Assembly: GCA_902800435.1 (NCBI GenBank)
Contig: CADCEQ010000005.1
Coordinates: 1 to 64,000 of the forward strand
Source: an uncultured Prevotellaceae bacterium
GTDB lineage: Bacteria > Bacteroidota > Bacteroidia > Bacteroidales > Bacteroidaceae
Reading direction: 5' to 3'
Length of the DNA stretch: 64,000 nt
In this document: one piece after another, positions 45,143 through 53,553 of the stretch
Numbering within the stretch: position 1 is the stretch's first letter
Layout: each line of letters begins with the position of its first letter
Translations under genes and position numbers: made by a program
The notes under the pieces: model-generated
Seen by the model: the letters and a program-made list of their open reading frames with translations, nothing else
Told to the model about the DNA's origin: nothing
The model's database searches: none

Positions 45143-45997
45143 TTACTTTTTCATTTTATACTTGTGCAACTTCAACATCTGCTCGGCATAGCGATAGCCG
45201 AGGGTGCGCATGCCTTCAGTACTAAAATGAAACTGATCGCCTGTGCTCTCGCAATCCTTCGCCGAGATGATATAGGAGTTGGGAAGGGTCTTGGGCAGGT
45301 TGGGCAGAATGTCGACATTAAACCGCCAGCACACGCCACCCTGCTCTTCGTGCTTTAGTTCGCCGGCCAGCAGGGGCACGTCTTTGGGGTTGAGGCCAAG
45401 GTCGGCACAGAGATCGTCATAAATCTTCTTCACACGTTCCGGCCACTTTGGGTCGTCAGAATTCGATTCACCCTGATGAATGAGAATACCCTTGATGACA
45501 CCGTCCTTCATGGCGATACGCGCCATATCAACAAGCCGCTGGTAGGGATTGCCGTCGTATTGCTTGACGATGGCCTTCATCCAGTCGCGCTCATTGTCGA
45601 TATACTCCTTGTAGTCATCCTTGTCCCAGAGCTGAATCTTTGCGCCGGCGACAGACACGTTGATGACGCCTATACGATAGCGCTTGTCGATGCGCTCAAT
45701 CATCTTTCGGCCGAAGAAGTCGACAGGCCCCATGTTGTTTCCTTCGCGACAGATTGGTGGAATAGCCGTATACCAATGGCCCATCTCACGCTGCTTGCGC
45801 GGCATGTCAACTGCTGCGAGGAATTGGAACCGCGGGTCGTTGAAGTCCTTGTCCTGTTCTGCAGGACGTGCACCAGCTTCCATGTTCGACTGTCCGAGAC
45901 AGAGGAAGATGTGGAATTTCTTATCGGGCTTAGCTGCCTCCGCCATCAGCGACAGACAGAGCAAAAGCACCAACGTAAGTACCTTTTTTGTTTTCAT
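45143..45997 (-). CDS. secreted SGNH/CE6-like carbohydrate acetylesterase (sialate O-acetylesterase domain)
   Basis: A 284-aa exported esterase with a signal peptide (~1-21), Ser in LCLGQSNMEAG, HQGESN as block III, and the catalytic Asp-His in DQFHFSTEGM. Related enzymes deacetylate xylan, pectin or sialic acids. The substrate is not known here. The start at 45995-45997 gives the signal peptide; the longer frame runs into the promoter. Confidence 0.87.
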   Translation of the reverse strand: MKTKKVLTLVLLLCLSLMAEAAKPDKKFHIFLCLGQSNMEAGARPAEQDKDFNDPRFQFLAAVDMPRKQREMGHWYTAIPPICREGNNMGPVDFFGRKMIERIDKRYRIGVINVSVAGAKIQLWDKDDYKEYIDNERDWMKAIVKQYDGNPYQRLVDMARIAMKDGVIKGILIHQGESNSDDPKWPERVKKIYDDLCADLGLNPKDVPLLAGELKHEEQGGVCWRFNVDILPNLPKTLPNSYIISAKDCESTGDQFHFSTEGMRTLGYRYAEQMLKLHKYKMKK

Positions 45998-46034
45998 ATT
46001 GGATGTGTTATTGTTGTTTCGCAGAGTTTGCCTG

Positions 46035-46042
46035 CAAAGGTA
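46035..46042 (-). promoter_or_regulatory. -7 promoter box TACCTTTG for the CE6-like esterase
   Basis: Minus-strand consensus 37 bases before the start. Confidence 0.66.
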
Positions 46043-46065
46043 ATAAAAAAAATTCAAAAACAATA

Positions 46066-46494
46066 TCAACTAAACAGTTTTCGGAAGAAATGATAGATGG
46101 CCGCTGTCGTTATGGCGCGTTTTATGAAAGACGGCTCTTGTGCAGGGCGATAATCGTTTTGTGCAGGGTGATATTCGTAAGCCATATTTGTTCTTTCGGG
46201 TTGCAATTCCCTCTCGTGTCTGGCTATTTCTCTTTCATACCTTACATTGTCTCTATCGGATTTTGCCATATCGCGCATAAACCTGATGTGATCCTTTTCG
46301 CCACGCAGGTACGCCTTTCTTAACTCGTATTCAGTCTTATCGTCTTTATCTGTTTGTATTCCATACATAGCGTCCAAGAAGGACTCTTCATCCTCCAGAC
46401 GACTCAGTTCGTCATCGTAACCGTCAATCTCGTCCTCGTATGAATCCAGTTCATCGTCCAGTTCATCGAGATAGTCATCATAATCATCGTACAT
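46066..46494 (-). CDS. hypothetical protein with a highly acidic N-terminal coiled region
   Basis: No family was recognised. Residues 1-45 are packed with Asp, Glu and Tyr (DDYLDELDDELDSYEDE). A charged helical segment follows (~45-100, DKDDKTEYELRKAYLRGEKDHI) and then a basic, slightly hydrophobic C-terminus (FIKRAITTAAIYHFFRKLF). Its AT-rich composition differs from its neighbours and it lies at the left edge of a small accessory island. A -7 box TATTTTTG is 21 bases upstream. The stop lies 23 bases from the esterase promoter. Confidence 0.6.
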   Translation of the reverse strand: MYDDYDDYLDELDDELDSYEDEIDGYDDELSRLEDEESFLDAMYGIQTDKDDKTEYELRKAYLRGEKDHIRFMRDMAKSDRDNVRYEREIARHERELQPERTNMAYEYHPAQNDYRPAQEPSFIKRAITTAAIYHFFRKLFS

Positions 46495-46515
46495 AAGCTA
46501 TTCTCAATTTTTCTG

Positions 46516-46523
46516 CAAAAATA
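46516..46523 (-). promoter_or_regulatory. -7 promoter box TATTTTTG for the acidic hypothetical gene
   Basis: Minus-strand TAnnTTTG, 21 bases before the start. It is divergent from the toxin-antitoxin promoter. Confidence 0.5.
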
Positions 46524-46658
46524 AACAAAAAAGTTGGTTCTTCCAAATCTTATGTTTTAATTCGCCATCTTTTGGCCTCGCGAATCGTAGTATTCCATCG
46601 TTTTATTGAATATTTAAAGTTTGTATCGATTATTGTTTGCTGTTTCAGAAATAATGCT

Positions 46659-46666
46659 TATCTTTG
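46659..46666 (+). promoter_or_regulatory. -7 promoter box TATCTTTG for the toxin-antitoxin pair
   Basis: Plus-strand consensus 23 bases before the antitoxin ATG. Confidence 0.62.
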
Positions 46667-46689
46667 CAACGATTTAATGAAGAGTTATT

Positions 46690-46938
46690 ATGGAAGCAAC
46701 AGTATTTAATCCTATCCAACTTCATCTGCTGAGGATGTTCGAGCGCAACAAAAGCGAAGAGGATCTTCGTGAACTGCAAACGGTTATTGGTGACTACTAT
46801 GCAAAAAAGTTGAACGACCATCTCAACAAGCTTTGGGATGAGGGTATCCTTGACCAGAAACGTCTTGATGAAATCAATGAGATGGACCTTCATGCGTGGC
46901 TGCGCGAGCAAAAAGAACTTGAGAAATCCAAGGAATAG
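46690..46938 (+). CDS. putative antitoxin partner of the PIN toxin
   Basis: An 82-aa, mostly helical, charged protein (NPIQLHLLRMF, LRELQTVIGDYYAKKLNDHLNKLWDEG). It has no clear AbrB or RHH motif. It is assigned as antitoxin by position: its stop is six bases before a PIN-domain toxin and both follow one promoter. Similar small proteins pair with TIGR00305-type PIN toxins in Bacteroidota. No clear operator was seen. Confidence 0.72.
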   Translation: MEATVFNPIQLHLLRMFERNKSEEDLRELQTVIGDYYAKKLNDHLNKLWDEGILDQKRLDEINEMDLHAWLREQKELEKSKE

Positions 46939-46944
46939 ACGATT

Positions 46945-47352
46945 ATGCGAATAGTCCTTGACACAAACTGCCTTATTCAGAGCATTCCTGAAAAAAGCCC
47001 ATATTTCTCTGTGTGGGTTTCTGTGCTCAATGGCAAAAACACGCTGTGTGTCACAAATGAGATTCTAGAAGAATATGCAGAAATTCTTCAAAGGCTTGCA
47101 GGCAAAGAGACGGCAAACAATGTGCTTGATGCGATTACGAAGAGCAAGTATGTAGAGCTGATTACCACTTATTACCGCTTCGGACTGATTACTGCTGACC
47201 CAGACGACAACAAGTTTGTCGACTGTGCCATTGCTGCCAATGCGCACTATATTGTCACTAACGACCGACACTACGACGTGCTGCGACAAATTAAGTTCCC
47301 TGTTGTCGATGTTATTGCCTTGAAAGATTTCCTTGAGTTGCTTGATAGATAG
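46945..47352 (+). CDS. PIN-domain toxin (putative ribonuclease, TIGR00305-like)
   Basis: A 135-aa PIN nuclease with conserved acids in VLDTNCLI (Asp6), ILEEYAEIL and DPDDNKFVDCAIAANAHYIVTND. VapC-type toxins cut RNA, often tRNA, and are held by the upstream antitoxin. It lies 86 bases before the inverted repeat that flanks the VapE cassette. Composition is more AT-rich than the housekeeping genes around it, consistent with transfer. Confidence 0.85.
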   Translation: MRIVLDTNCLIQSIPEKSPYFSVWVSVLNGKNTLCVTNEILEEYAEILQRLAGKETANNVLDAITKSKYVELITTYYRFGLITADPDDNKFVDCAIAANAHYIVTNDRHYDVLRQIKFPVVDVIALKDFLELLDR

Positions 47353-47437
47353 TCTTTTTCATTCAAACGTCGTTAGCCTTTTTTACCTCCCAACCTCCCG
47401 TTTTCTTCTGAAACGCCTTTGTAGAAAGGGGTTAGAG

Positions 47438-47468
47438 GACGGGAGGTCAAAAGCTGAGACCTCCCGTC
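47438..47468. repeat. inverted pair of GACGGGAGGTC, left side of the VapE cassette
   Basis: GACGGGAGGTC at 47438-47448 and its exact reverse complement at 47458-47468, nine bases apart, form a perfect 11-bp hairpin between the convergent toxin and VapE genes. It could end transcription both ways, but the same word also occurs upstream of VapE. Confidence 0.8.
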
Positions 47469-47484
47469 GACGTCCCGTCTGACC

Positions 47485-48705
47485 TCACGCCACCTTCTTC
47501 GGAACAGCCCTGTAGTAAGCCACGTGGGAATGCTCCTTGTGCTCGAATCCCAGCTCTGTGAGAGCCTTCCCAAGACGGATCTTCGTCGTGTGATCGCTCT
47601 TCACAGACGGATACTCCTTCTGAATGATGCTGATGAGCTCTCCACAGTTCAAGGTCTTCACGTTTTCACCCTCATTCGGCTTGCGGAAGCAGATATCGAC
47701 CATCTCAGAGATGTCCTTCTTCTCCAGATACTCCAGGTTCAGTTCCTGGATTCGGGCTACCTCGTCGTTGTTGAACCAGTAGGGCGAATTCAGCTGACGA
47801 ATCTCGTAAACCACTTGGGCATAGAGCTGGTCGTAGTCGATGACGCCCGTGTTGTCGATGAGCTTCCCGTCAGGGATGGTCAGACAAATGTAGCGACGGC
47901 TGCCCGTTGCATCCGTGAGTGGATGAGGGTTATTTGTCGTAGCCACGAACGAGGCATAACGGGGACGGTCTTCCTGTGCACAGCCATAGATGGGGCGTCC
48001 GTTCACCTTATTCTTCGAGAGTGTCTGCTTCAGCGCAGCATGCTGGCTGGGGCGGATGGCCTCCAGCTCGTCGAGGTTGACCAGCAGGTTGTTAGTCAGC
48101 GCCATCTCCTTGTCGAACTTGTTCGAGAGGTTCAAGTGGTCAAGATAGTACTGGCGCAAATGAGGTGGCAGCAGACGGCGCAGGAAGGTGGTCTTGCCGC
48201 AGCCCTGCGGACCAATCAGCGTGGGTACGCATTCGTTGCTGTGCAGCGTGTCCATCTGCAGCCAATGGGCCACCGTCGAGCGCAGCCAGATGATGAGAAA
48301 TCCCGTCTGCTCGGAACTCAATCCGGGCAGTCGTGAGAAGAGGCGAGCCACGTGGTTCTGCCCGTCCCATTGGGGCAAGTGGTCCAGATAGTCGCGGATG
48401 GGGTCGTACGTGAGTATCTCCTCTGACTGCACAAAGTCCATGATGTCCGACTTCGGATTCTCACCCTCGCACACATCCTCGCGCTTGGCTCGGATGATGA
48501 TGCTCTTCAGGGCACGGTCCGTCAGTGGACGCCACACAGCATCGTTATCGGCAGGGACATCGTCCACAGCCGATTTCGTTACAAACTCTACCTTTCCGTT
48601 CAGCACATTGAAACGGAAGAGGTAGTTTTCTTGAAGGAACGACTCCACTACGAGCGCTCCTTTCTGAAAGGCCGTAAGGGCCTCAACACACAAGGTTTTA
48701 CTCAT
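47485..48705 (-). CDS. VapE-type SF3-like ATPase/helicase with DUF3874 C-terminus
   Basis: A 406-aa VapE-domain protein as found in phages and genomic islands. P-loop GPQGCGKT at residues 165-172, Walker B LLVNLDELEAI (~207-217) and the sensor FVATTNNPHPLTD are visible. The C-terminal ~80 residues (LGKALTELGFEHKEHSHVAYYRAVPK) match DUF3874. The N-terminal primase-like domain often fused to such proteins is absent. No integrase, relaxase or phage gene lies nearby. GACGGGAGGTC repeats on both sides suggest a small self-contained cassette. Replication initiation is inference. Confidence 0.85.
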   Translation of the reverse strand: MSKTLCVEALTAFQKGALVVESFLQENYLFRFNVLNGKVEFVTKSAVDDVPADNDAVWRPLTDRALKSIIIRAKREDVCEGENPKSDIMDFVQSEEILTYDPIRDYLDHLPQWDGQNHVARLFSRLPGLSSEQTGFLIIWLRSTVAHWLQMDTLHSNECVPTLIGPQGCGKTTFLRRLLPPHLRQYYLDHLNLSNKFDKEMALTNNLLVNLDELEAIRPSQHAALKQTLSKNKVNGRPIYGCAQEDRPRYASFVATTNNPHPLTDATGSRRYICLTIPDGKLIDNTGVIDYDQLYAQVVYEIRQLNSPYWFNNDEVARIQELNLEYLEKKDISEMVDICFRKPNEGENVKTLNCGELISIIQKEYPSVKSDHTTKIRLGKALTELGFEHKEHSHVAYYRAVPKKVA

Positions 48706-48775
48706 AAGTATTTGATTTCTAGATATTAAGGCTTAGATTGGCACAAGAGTGTTTCTCATGGCGTCATGCCGAGTG

Positions 48776-48783
48776 CAAAGGTA
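48776..48783 (-). promoter_or_regulatory. -7 promoter box TACCTTTG for the VapE gene
   Basis: Minus-strand consensus 71 bases before the start, between the gene and the upstream repeats. Confidence 0.64.
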
Positions 48784-48877
48784 CAAAAAAATCCTGATTA
48801 CTGCAAGTAATTTGGCAAAAAAAGTACGCCAATTCTGCACATTTTTGCCCAAATTCCGCTATTGTCCCAATTTCACG

Positions 48878-48978
48878 GACGGGAGGTCGGAGGGGACCTC
48901 TGACGGGAGGTCTGACGGGAGGTCTCAGATTCACGAAATCCTTTGTACATAGGCATTTCAAACTATCGACGGGAGGTG
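48878..48978. repeat. iteron-like GACGGGAGGTC repeats upstream of VapE
   Basis: Copies are at 48878-48888, 48902-48912 and 48914-48924 (a 12-bp tandem pair with trailing T) and a near-copy at 48968-48977. GGACCTC at ~48894-48900 is a partial inverted copy. These lie in the 470-base gap between VapE and the GH3-like gene, which holds no credible gene. Confidence 0.82.
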
Positions 48979-49017
48979 TCGGCACTTTTTGCTTTCGCCT
49001 TGCCCGGAGTAACTACC

Positions 49018-49080
49018 CTACTTAGTCGGAGCAAAGTGCCGGGTTAGTCGGACTAAAGTGCCGGTTTGGTCGGAGCAGGC
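49018..49080. repeat. tandem ~22-bp GC-rich repeats upstream of the GH3-like gene
   Basis: About two and a half units containing GTCGGAGCAAAGTGCCGG and GTCGGACTAAAGTGCCGG. The AAAGTGCCGGGTT core resembles the AAAGGCACCGGGTTTT unit in the two ~250-bp repeats. Confidence 0.7.
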
Positions 49081-49150
49081 AAACAGAGACAAATAAACTT
49101 TCAATACATTAAAAAATGCTTAATTATGCCGCAGTTACAAAAGTTTAGGG

Positions 49151-49158
49151 TAATTTTG
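49151..49158 (+). promoter_or_regulatory. -7 promoter box TAATTTTG for the GH3-like operon
   Basis: Consensus 20 bases before the ATG at 49179. Confidence 0.62.
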
Positions 49159-49178
49159 CAGGCAAAATAATACAGGCA

Positions 49179-50675
49179 ATGAGCTTAACAGGATTAGTCA
49201 GCAAGGTATTCCGACCCCGACAAAAGGATCTGGAACGGCATCAGAACGAGGGTGAGACGCTGCAGCGCGAGGTGCTGAAGCGGCTGACGGAGCGTGCCAC
49301 CGACACGGAATACGGCAGGCAGCACGCTTTCAGCGACATTCACGACTACGAACAGTTCGTGAAGCGCGTGCCCGTGAACACCTACGAAGAACTGAAGGGC
49401 GCGATTGACCGTATGCGCCACGGCGAGACAGACGTGCTCTGGCCTGGCCGCACAAAATGGTATGCCAAGTCGAGCGGCACGACGAACGACAAGTCGAAGT
49501 TTATTCCCGTCACCAGCGAGGGCCTGCAGCACATCCACTATGCGGGAGCCTTCGACACGGTGGCCCTCTACCTGAGGAACAACCCGCAGAGCCGCCTCTT
49601 CGACGGCCGCGCCCTGATTCTGGGCGGCAGCCACTCACCCAACTACAACCTGCCCGGCTCGCTGGTAGGCGACCTGAGCGCCATCCTCATCGAGAACATG
49701 AACCCGCTGGCCAACCTCGTCCGCGTGCCCAAGAAGCAGACAGCCCTGCTCGCCGACTTCGAGGTGAAGCGCGACCGCATAGCCCGCGAGGCCCTGAACA
49801 AGAACGTGACCAACCTCAGCGGCGTCCCGTCGTGGATGCTCTCAGTACTCGACCGCGTGATGGAGCTCAGCGGCAAGGAGCATCTGGAGGAGGTGTGGCC
49901 CAACCTGGAAGTCTTCTTCCATGGCGGCGTGGCCTTCACGCCCTACCGCCAGCAGTATGAGCGGCTCATCACCAGCCCCCGCATGCACTATATGGAGACG
50001 TACAACGCCAGCGAGGGATTCTTCGGCCTGCAGAGCGACCCGCAGGACAAGTCGATGCTGCTGATGCTCGACTACGACGTGTTCTATGAGTTCGAGGATC
50101 TCTCCGGCAAAAGCGGAGAGATAGTGCCCCTCTGGGGCGTGGAGCCGGACAAGAACTACGCCATGCTCATCACGACGTCGTGCGGATTGTGGCGCTACAA
50201 GATTGGCGACACCGTGCGCTTCACGTCGGTAAACCCCTACAAGTTCGTCATCTCCGGGCGCACGAAGTCGTTCATCAACGCCTTCGGCGAGGAGCTGATA
50301 GTCGACAATGCCGAGCAGGGACTGCAGTATGCCTGCCAGCAGACGGGCGCCGAGGTGCTGGAGTACACCGCCGCACCGGTCTTCATGGACGAGCACGGCA
50401 AGTGCCGCCACCAGTGGCTCATCGAGTTCAACCGCCAGCCTCAGGACCTCAGCCAGTTTGCTCAACTGCTTGACCAGCAGCTCCAGACGGTGAACAGCGA
50501 CTACGAGGCCAAGCGTTACAAGAACATCACGCTGCAGCCGCTGGAGATCATCGTGGCCCGCCCCGGCCTGTTCAACGACTGGCTGAAGCAGCACGGCAAG
50601 CTCGGCGGCCAGCACAAGGTGCCCCGCTTGAGCAATGAGCGCACGCACATAGAGCAACTGCTGAAAATAAACTAA
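49179..50675 (+). CDS. GH3-family acyl-adenylating enzyme
   Basis: A 498-aa member of the GH3 auxin-responsive promoter family (PF03321; ANL-type adenylating fold). Visible are YAKSSGTTNDKSKFIPV (ATP loop), YNASEGFFGLQ, LITTSCGLWRYKIGDTVRF and GRTKSFINAFGEELIVDN. Plant relatives join amino acids to hormones. The bacterial substrate is unknown, probably a carboxylic acid. It starts an operon-like row with the Ig-like lipoprotein and DUF3108 genes, and ends beside a long inverted repeat. Confidence 0.88.
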   Translation: MSLTGLVSKVFRPRQKDLERHQNEGETLQREVLKRLTERATDTEYGRQHAFSDIHDYEQFVKRVPVNTYEELKGAIDRMRHGETDVLWPGRTKWYAKSSGTTNDKSKFIPVTSEGLQHIHYAGAFDTVALYLRNNPQSRLFDGRALILGGSHSPNYNLPGSLVGDLSAILIENMNPLANLVRVPKKQTALLADFEVKRDRIAREALNKNVTNLSGVPSWMLSVLDRVMELSGKEHLEEVWPNLEVFFHGGVAFTPYRQQYERLITSPRMHYMETYNASEGFFGLQSDPQDKSMLLMLDYDVFYEFEDLSGKSGEIVPLWGVEPDKNYAMLITTSCGLWRYKIGDTVRFTSVNPYKFVISGRTKSFINAFGEELIVDNAEQGLQYACQQTGAEVLEYTAAPVFMDEHGKCRHQWLIEFNRQPQDLSQFAQLLDQQLQTVNSDYEAKRYKNITLQPLEIIVARPGLFNDWLKQHGKLGGQHKVPRLSNERTHIEQLLKIN

Positions 50676-50793
50676 GAGCCCACCCAAGCCCTCACGAAGG
50701 GAGGGATGTTTAGAGTGATAATGTAATGAAAAAACGAATAATAAAATATGTAACCAGACATTCCTCCCTTTGGGAGGGCTTGGGTGGGCTTCT
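50674..50793. repeat. long inverted repeat bracketing the start of the Ig-like lipoprotein gene
   Basis: The left arm 50674-50709 and right arm 50757-50793 are reverse complements over about 36 bases with three mismatches and one gap (core CCCACCCAAGCCCTC). The 47-base loop holds the ATG at 50726. The right arm encodes signal-peptide residues SSLWEGLGG. Confidence 0.85.
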
Positions 50794-52708
50794 TGTCCTG
50801 CTTCTTGTCTCTTGTGCCAGGATGGGCAGCCCCGACGGCGGATGGTACGACGAGACTCCGCCGTACGTCGTCAGCTCGACGCCTCAGGACGGAGGCACCT
50901 TCATAGACACCCGCCGCATCGTCATCAACTTCAACGAATATATCAAGCTGCAGGACGCTCAGAGCAAGGTCATCATTTCGCCGCCACAACTTGAAATGCC
51001 AGAAATCAAGGAAAAGGGCAAGAGCATTGTCGTCGAACTGAAGGACTCACTCAAGGAGAACACTACCTACACCATTGACTTCGGCGACGCCATCAGCGAC
51101 TTCACCGAAAGCAATCCCTTGGGCAACTACGCCTTCACCTTCTCGACAGGCTCACAAATCGATACACTTCAGGTATCAGGATACGTGCTGAACGCTGAGG
51201 ACCTGGAACCCGTGAATGACATCCTTGTGGGACTCTACCGGAACCTGGCCGACAGTGCCTTCAAGACAGAGCCCATGATACGCATCTCGCGTACTGACAG
51301 TCGCGGACACTTCACCATCAAGGGCGTTGCGCCCGGCACCTATCGGGCATACGCTCTCAAAGACAACAGCGACGACTACGTCTACAACCAGAAGAGCGAG
51401 ATGCTGGCCTTCAACCACAACACCTTCGAACCGTCGTGGAAGCCCGACGTCAGGCAGGACACCATCTGGCGCGACTCGCTGCACATTGAAAACATCCTGC
51501 GCACGCCCTACACCCACTTCCTGCCCGACGATATCACCCTGCTGGCTTTCACTGCCGTGCAGGACAGCCGATACCTGCTGAAGACGGAACGCAAGCAGCC
51601 CGACCGCCTGGACTTCTACTTTACCTACGGCGACTCGTCAACGCCCCAGCTAAGGGGCCTGAACTTCGATTCCGACAATGCCTTCGTCGTTGAGTCGACA
51701 CCGAAGAACGACACCATCTTCTACTGGCTCCGCGACTCAGCCCTCGTCAACCGCGACACGCTCATTGTAGAGGCCCAATACATGATGACCGACACAACTG
51801 AAATGCTCATCAGCAAGACCGACACACTGGAGTTCCTTGCCAAGGAGTCGTACGAGAAGCGTCAGAAGGCCAAGCAGAAGGTTCTTGACGAGTGGAAGAA
51901 AGACCAGGAAAAGAAGAAAAAGAAGGGAGAGCGCTACGATTCCATCTACCCGCAGGAGTTCTTGAAGCTGAAGATTGCGCCTTCGGGCAGCCTCGAGCCC
52001 ACGAGCATCATCACCTTCGAGTCGCCGACACCCATTGCACACGTTGACACCGCCGGTATCCATCTGTCTTTGAAAGTCGACAGCACCTTCCAAAAGGTTG
52101 ACTTCACCTTCAGGCAACGGAAGGAGAACATCAGGCAATACGAACTAAGGGCCAAGTGGACGACGGGCTCAGAGTATAGCCTGGAAATAGACTCGGCGGC
52201 CTTCGCCGATGTATACGGACTGGTGTCGAACGCCAGCAAGCAGAGCCTGAAACTGAAAAACGAAGACGATTACTGCAAACTGCTTGTGAACCTTACGGGC
52301 ATACAGGATACGGGCATCGTGGTGCAGCTGCTGAACAAGAGCGGTGCTGTGGCCATGCAGACAAGGGCCGTCAGAGGCGCGGCAAGGTTCGTTTACCTGA
52401 ATCCGGGCACTTACTATATGCGGGCCTTTGTCGATGCCAACGGCAACAACCAATGGGACACGGGCAACTACGATGCCGACTATCAGCCCGAAGCCGTCTA
52501 CTTCAATCCTCAGGAAACCGAGTGCAAGGCCAAATGGGACATCACACGCGACTGGAACCTTACCGCCCGTCCGCTCTTTAGGCAGAAGCCGGAGGCTCTT
52601 GTCAAGCAGAAACCCGAAAAGGAAAGGAAGCAAAGAAACCGCAATCTGGAACGCGCAAAACAACTAGGCAAAGAGTACATACAAAAAACAACAGGAATGA
52701 AACTATGA
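50726..52708 (+). CDS. surface lipoprotein with bacterial Ig-like and carboxypeptidase-like domains
   Basis: A 660-aa lipoprotein with a signal peptide ending in lipobox LLVSC (Cys about residue 31). An SbsA-type Ig-like domain (~45-140; PPYVVSSTPQDGGTF, INFNEYIKL, TYTIDFGDAISD) precedes a carboxypeptidase-regulatory-like domain (~150-220; GHFTIKGVAPGTYRAYAL). After it come beta-rich repeats and a Lys-rich C-terminus. Function unknown; likely cell-envelope structural or assembly role. Part of its signal peptide is encoded by a repeat arm. The stop overlaps the DUF3108 start by four bases. Confidence 0.87.
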   Translation: MKKRIIKYVTRHSSLWEGLGGLLVLLLVSCARMGSPDGGWYDETPPYVVSSTPQDGGTFIDTRRIVINFNEYIKLQDAQSKVIISPPQLEMPEIKEKGKSIVVELKDSLKENTTYTIDFGDAISDFTESNPLGNYAFTFSTGSQIDTLQVSGYVLNAEDLEPVNDILVGLYRNLADSAFKTEPMIRISRTDSRGHFTIKGVAPGTYRAYALKDNSDDYVYNQKSEMLAFNHNTFEPSWKPDVRQDTIWRDSLHIENILRTPYTHFLPDDITLLAFTAVQDSRYLLKTERKQPDRLDFYFTYGDSSTPQLRGLNFDSDNAFVVESTPKNDTIFYWLRDSALVNRDTLIVEAQYMMTDTTEMLISKTDTLEFLAKESYEKRQKAKQKVLDEWKKDQEKKKKKGERYDSIYPQEFLKLKIAPSGSLEPTSIITFESPTPIAHVDTAGIHLSLKVDSTFQKVDFTFRQRKENIRQYELRAKWTTGSEYSLEIDSAAFADVYGLVSNASKQSLKLKNEDDYCKLLVNLTGIQDTGIVVQLLNKSGAVAMQTRAVRGAARFVYLNPGTYYMRAFVDANGNNQWDTGNYDADYQPEAVYFNPQETECKAKWDITRDWNLTARPLFRQKPEALVKQKPEKERKQRNRNLERAKQLGKEYIQKTTGMKL

Positions 52709-53544
52709 AGAGAATCAGGAATAACAGATGGTTAATGGTGATCGTGGTCCTCACGCTTCACTGTTCATTGCTCACGAACCACGCTGCCGCACAGCAGTGC
52801 GGCATTGAGAATACCGCCTTCAGCAGCGGCGAACGACTGGTCTACGACCTGCACTTCAACTGGAAGTTCGTGTGGTTCAAGGTGGGACAAGCCACCATGA
52901 ACACCGACCTCACCACCTTCGAGGGCAAAAAGGCGTGGCGCTCGAGTCTCGTCACCGGCGGAAATAAGAAACTCGATAAGTTCTTCACTATGCGCGACAC
53001 GCTGCTCAGCTACTGCTCGACCGACCTGTCGCCGCTCTACTTCCGCAAGGGCGCACGCGAGGGCAAGCGCTACTACGTCGACGAGCTGTGGTACACCTAT
53101 CCTAATAATACCTGCAAGCTACGCATGCACCGCATCGACGCCGACGGCGAGGAGCACTGGAAGGACGCCCAGTACAAGGACTGCATCTACGACATGATGA
53201 GCATCTTCCTCCGCGCACGCAACTTCTCGTCAGAGGGCATGAAGGAGGGCGACAAGATTCCCATGCCCATCAGCGATGCCAAGCACTTGAGCAACTCGTG
53301 GCTGCAGTTCCGCGGCCGCGAGACGTTCAAGGTCGACGATACCAAGGAGAAGTTCCGCTGTCTCGTCTTCTCGTTCATCGAGCGCGAGAATGGCAAGAAC
53401 CGCGAACTCATACGCTTCTTCGTCACCGACGACAAGAACCACATCCCCGTACGCCTCGACCTGAACCTCAACTTCGGCACGGCCAAGGCGTTCCTCAAGA
53501 GCTACAAGGGTGTGCGCTCGGAGATGACGTCGAGAATCAAGTAA
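52705..53544 (+). CDS. DUF3108 periplasmic protein
   Basis: A 279-aa exported protein with a signal peptide (~1-29) and a DUF3108 beta-rich domain (AFSSGERLVYDLHFNWKFVWFKVGQA start, PVRLDLNLNFGTAKAFLKSYKG end). Family function is unknown, possibly envelope biogenesis. The ATG overlaps the lipoprotein stop (ATGA), so the two are coupled. The hydrophobic core of the signal peptide (LHCSLLTNH) is written by heptamer-like DNA at 52757-52777. Confidence 0.87.
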   Translation: MKRIRNNRWLMVIVVLTLHCSLLTNHAAAQQCGIENTAFSSGERLVYDLHFNWKFVWFKVGQATMNTDLTTFEGKKAWRSSLVTGGNKKLDKFFTMRDTLLSYCSTDLSPLYFRKGAREGKRYYVDELWYTYPNNTCKLRMHRIDADGEEHWKDAQYKDCIYDMMSIFLRARNFSSEGMKEGDKIPMPISDAKHLSNSWLQFRGRETFKVDDTKEKFRCLVFSFIERENGKNRELIRFFVTDDKNHIPVRLDLNLNFGTAKAFLKSYKGVRSEMTSRIK

Positions 53545-53553
53545 GACTTTTTA

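Noticed and set aside
48878..48978. GACGGGAGGTC repeats as a CRISPR array
   Set aside because: Units are 11-12 bp, irregularly spaced, include inverted copies and have no uniform spacers or cas genes.
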